From assembly GCA_040954595.2 (NCBI GenBank), contig CM082581.2:8494001-8558000 (forward strand): a stretch of DNA of 64,000 bases, given 5' to 3'. Positions within the stretch are counted from its first letter, which is position 1; every line of letters starts with the position of its first letter. Made by a program: the position numbers and the translations under genes. Below, piece after piece: positions 62,059 to 64,000 of the stretch. This stretch comes from Balanoglossus misakiensis (lineage: Eukaryota; Hemichordata). The notes beneath the pieces were generated by a model that worked only from the letters and a program-made list of their open reading frames with translations, ran no database searches and was not told the DNA's origin.

Positions 62059-64000
62059 AAAGACGCGTGTGGCATTTGCGCGGGGCTTTCACGGCTCCGC
62101 TTCAATCAGAGCCGCACGTGCCAACTACGTCATCGCCGCCAACATTGTCAGCCTCGTTCGGTAGGAGTGGTTAAAGTTACTCAACGAGTCGCTGTGGCCA
62201 GCCATTTGTACACTCGCGTTCGGTTACCCAGGCAACCGTCGGAACTGTGACCCCCCACTCCTGCTTAGCATGAAATGCAAAATAAAAATCGACGTGCTCG
62301 GGCGGAACGCGCATAACACCAGGATCAGTCGGCATGTAAATTCATTGGAGAGCAGGACTCGGGGAGAGATGTAACGAATCTGTCGTGAAGCTATCCGTTC
62401 AACTGTGCGTTTTAGAGACCCACCTATCTGATGAGTCCGATGAAAACCTGCTCAAACGTAAGTCAGTGTCTGTGTTTGACAAGGAAATACTGCCGGCGAC
62501 TCGTTTTATATTCTTTGTACATGCTCAGGAGATGCGGTAAACGTGGCGCATCCGTTACTGCAGGTATTCCGGTGGAAACGTTAGAGCTGAATGACAGAAT
62601 TACTGTGGTCCATGCACTGACGATCTACTGTTACCTGGCCGAGGTTTTATTGCCGCATATCAAATCGACGAAAGCAATTTGCCAAATATATATATGTGTA
62701 CTTCACAACTTTTCAATTCATGTTCGATGGCAAAATACTCAATTGTCCTAAATGTTTGTGGTTTTGGATGAAAGTCATTGTAACCCTATCGCAACGCGTG
62801 GAACGTTTAGTCGAGCACCTGCATGGGATTTCTGTCAGCAGTGTAATTTTCCCCCAAAATGCTCAGCATAAACCCTGTTGTCTAGGGTAACCAAATCAAA
62901 GGCCGCAAACAACTGAGCAATTCGCACCAAACTTGAACAGTGTCCAGGTTCCAGTAATAACGCTGTTTCCCAGAAGCATGAAATCGTTAGTCTGTCCATT
63001 CTGACTCGCACTGGTAAACCTGGCGCTGACGTAAACACGGTGAGGTATACATCGAAGTGTTTAGTCACTATAGGAACATCTGTTACGGGCGTTGTGGCAT
63101 AAAACCCAGCCAAACAGTTATTTGACTGTAAAACTCTATGGCTCGTGGCACTCACCGGTGTCAAAGCACGTCACACAAGCTGATCAACGTTGGTTCCTGT
63201 TTTAAACTCTATCAATCAGACAAAATACCTCGTTTGGCTTAAATTGCCGACACATGATGTCGTGCACACGAATTGTTTCTCCGTCTTCAGTGATTGGCGA
63301 CAGTCTAATTCAGTTGGAGCAAATACTCGTTTATTTTTAGGAAGCTTGCTCTCATTTGTTCTTATCTGAATGAACTAACAGCAGACTGATGTGCTTGGAT
63401 TTAACCCGATAATGAACAGTGGAAATGATAAATACATCGGCCTTGAAATGGGTGAAGGGTGTAGACAGCACTTATTCGCTCCTCTTGAGTGAATCTGACA
63501 TTTTACTAAGTATTTTACCACGTCGACCTCCGCCAATGTTTGCCCAGGACGTCGTTGTTCAATCATTTGATTAAAAACAAACACTTCCCTAATGACGAAA
63601 AAAACAAACCGTTTGCGCGGTATTTTCTCCCGGGCAGTCGATTCGAATGAAAGTCGTAGTGCATCTTAGTAATTTTCCGCCAAGCTGGGAGAATCGGCTT
63701 TGGGGCATGTCGTCAAGGTTACAGCAGGCATCTTTAAGGTGGTTTAATACCTTACGTTTGATGAAATTCGGGCAAATCAAATTTAAGCACATGCCTCATA
63801 TATAACACTTTTTTTTACCGAAGAACAGCTCAATTTTAAAGAGGCTGTCACTTTTATGAAGTTTGACTACAAAAATATGCAATGTTAAGTTTTCGCATTT
63901 TTCTGTTCAATGGTGTTTTATGCATCGCTTAACAACTATCTTCTTCAGTGAAAATTGTATCTTTTGAGGGGATTTTGTCATTTTTGATTTAAAATATTTA

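Larger units (their letters stand above)
44811..64000. other. Gene-poor stretch with scattered repeats
   Basis: No exon chain or recognisable domain was found over 19 kb. Items listed separately are the period-20 repeats at 51074-51315, a SINE at 54771-55005, a small putative secreted-peptide frame at 56400-56525 and an inverted pair at 61639-62058. G-homopolymers occur near 50121 and 53690. The region immediately above 44810 should include the promoter and 5' UTR of isomerase copy A. Confidence 0.5.

Overview
This window is eukaryotic, from an invertebrate animal nuclear genome. It is AT-rich, has short exons with GT-AG introns, and is mostly non-coding. Its gene families (ADISSP/C20orf27, a prenylated G-protein gamma subunit, an O-fucosyltransferase-like enzyme, peroxisomal enoyl-CoA isomerases) are metazoan or broadly eukaryotic. 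The frequent TACATGTA-type words and the many short foldback elements suggest a marine invertebrate such as amphioxus or a hemichordate. That placement is an impression, not a demonstration.

Layout. 1-10.8 kb: no supported coding exon; it holds a short terminal-repeat element (4.9-5.1 kb) and a foldback element with three YY1-like motifs (8.3-8.7 kb). 10.8-11.9 kb, plus strand: the last three coding exons of an ADISSP (C20orf27) orthologue, followed by two decayed echoes of its last exon. 15.4-18.5 kb, plus strand: a complete five-exon gene for a 487-residue type II membrane protein of the O-fucosyltransferase-like fold. 23.2-23.4 kb, minus strand: a complete 65-residue G-protein gamma subunit in one coding exon, preceded by a splice acceptor. 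34.1-36.95 kb and 42.6-44.8 kb, minus strand: two tandem five-exon paralogues of a peroxisomal enoyl-CoA delta-isomerase, with matching intron phases and four of five exon lengths identical. 36.95-42.5 kb, between the paralogues: a repeat-rich tract with a 129-bp minisatellite, direct duplications and decayed exon-like cassettes of an unrecognised minus-strand gene. 44.8-64 kb: gene-poor, with a tRNA-derived SINE, a period-20 repeat cluster and a widely spaced inverted repeat.

The genes do not form a pathway. The only functional cluster is the isomerase pair, which should act in peroxisomal beta-oxidation of unsaturated fatty acids. The paralogues differ at the peroxisomal targeting tripeptide (SKL versus PKL). 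The most unusual structure is the decaying exon-cassette array between them. I saw no CRISPR, operon, rRNA, confident tRNA gene or virus-like coding region.
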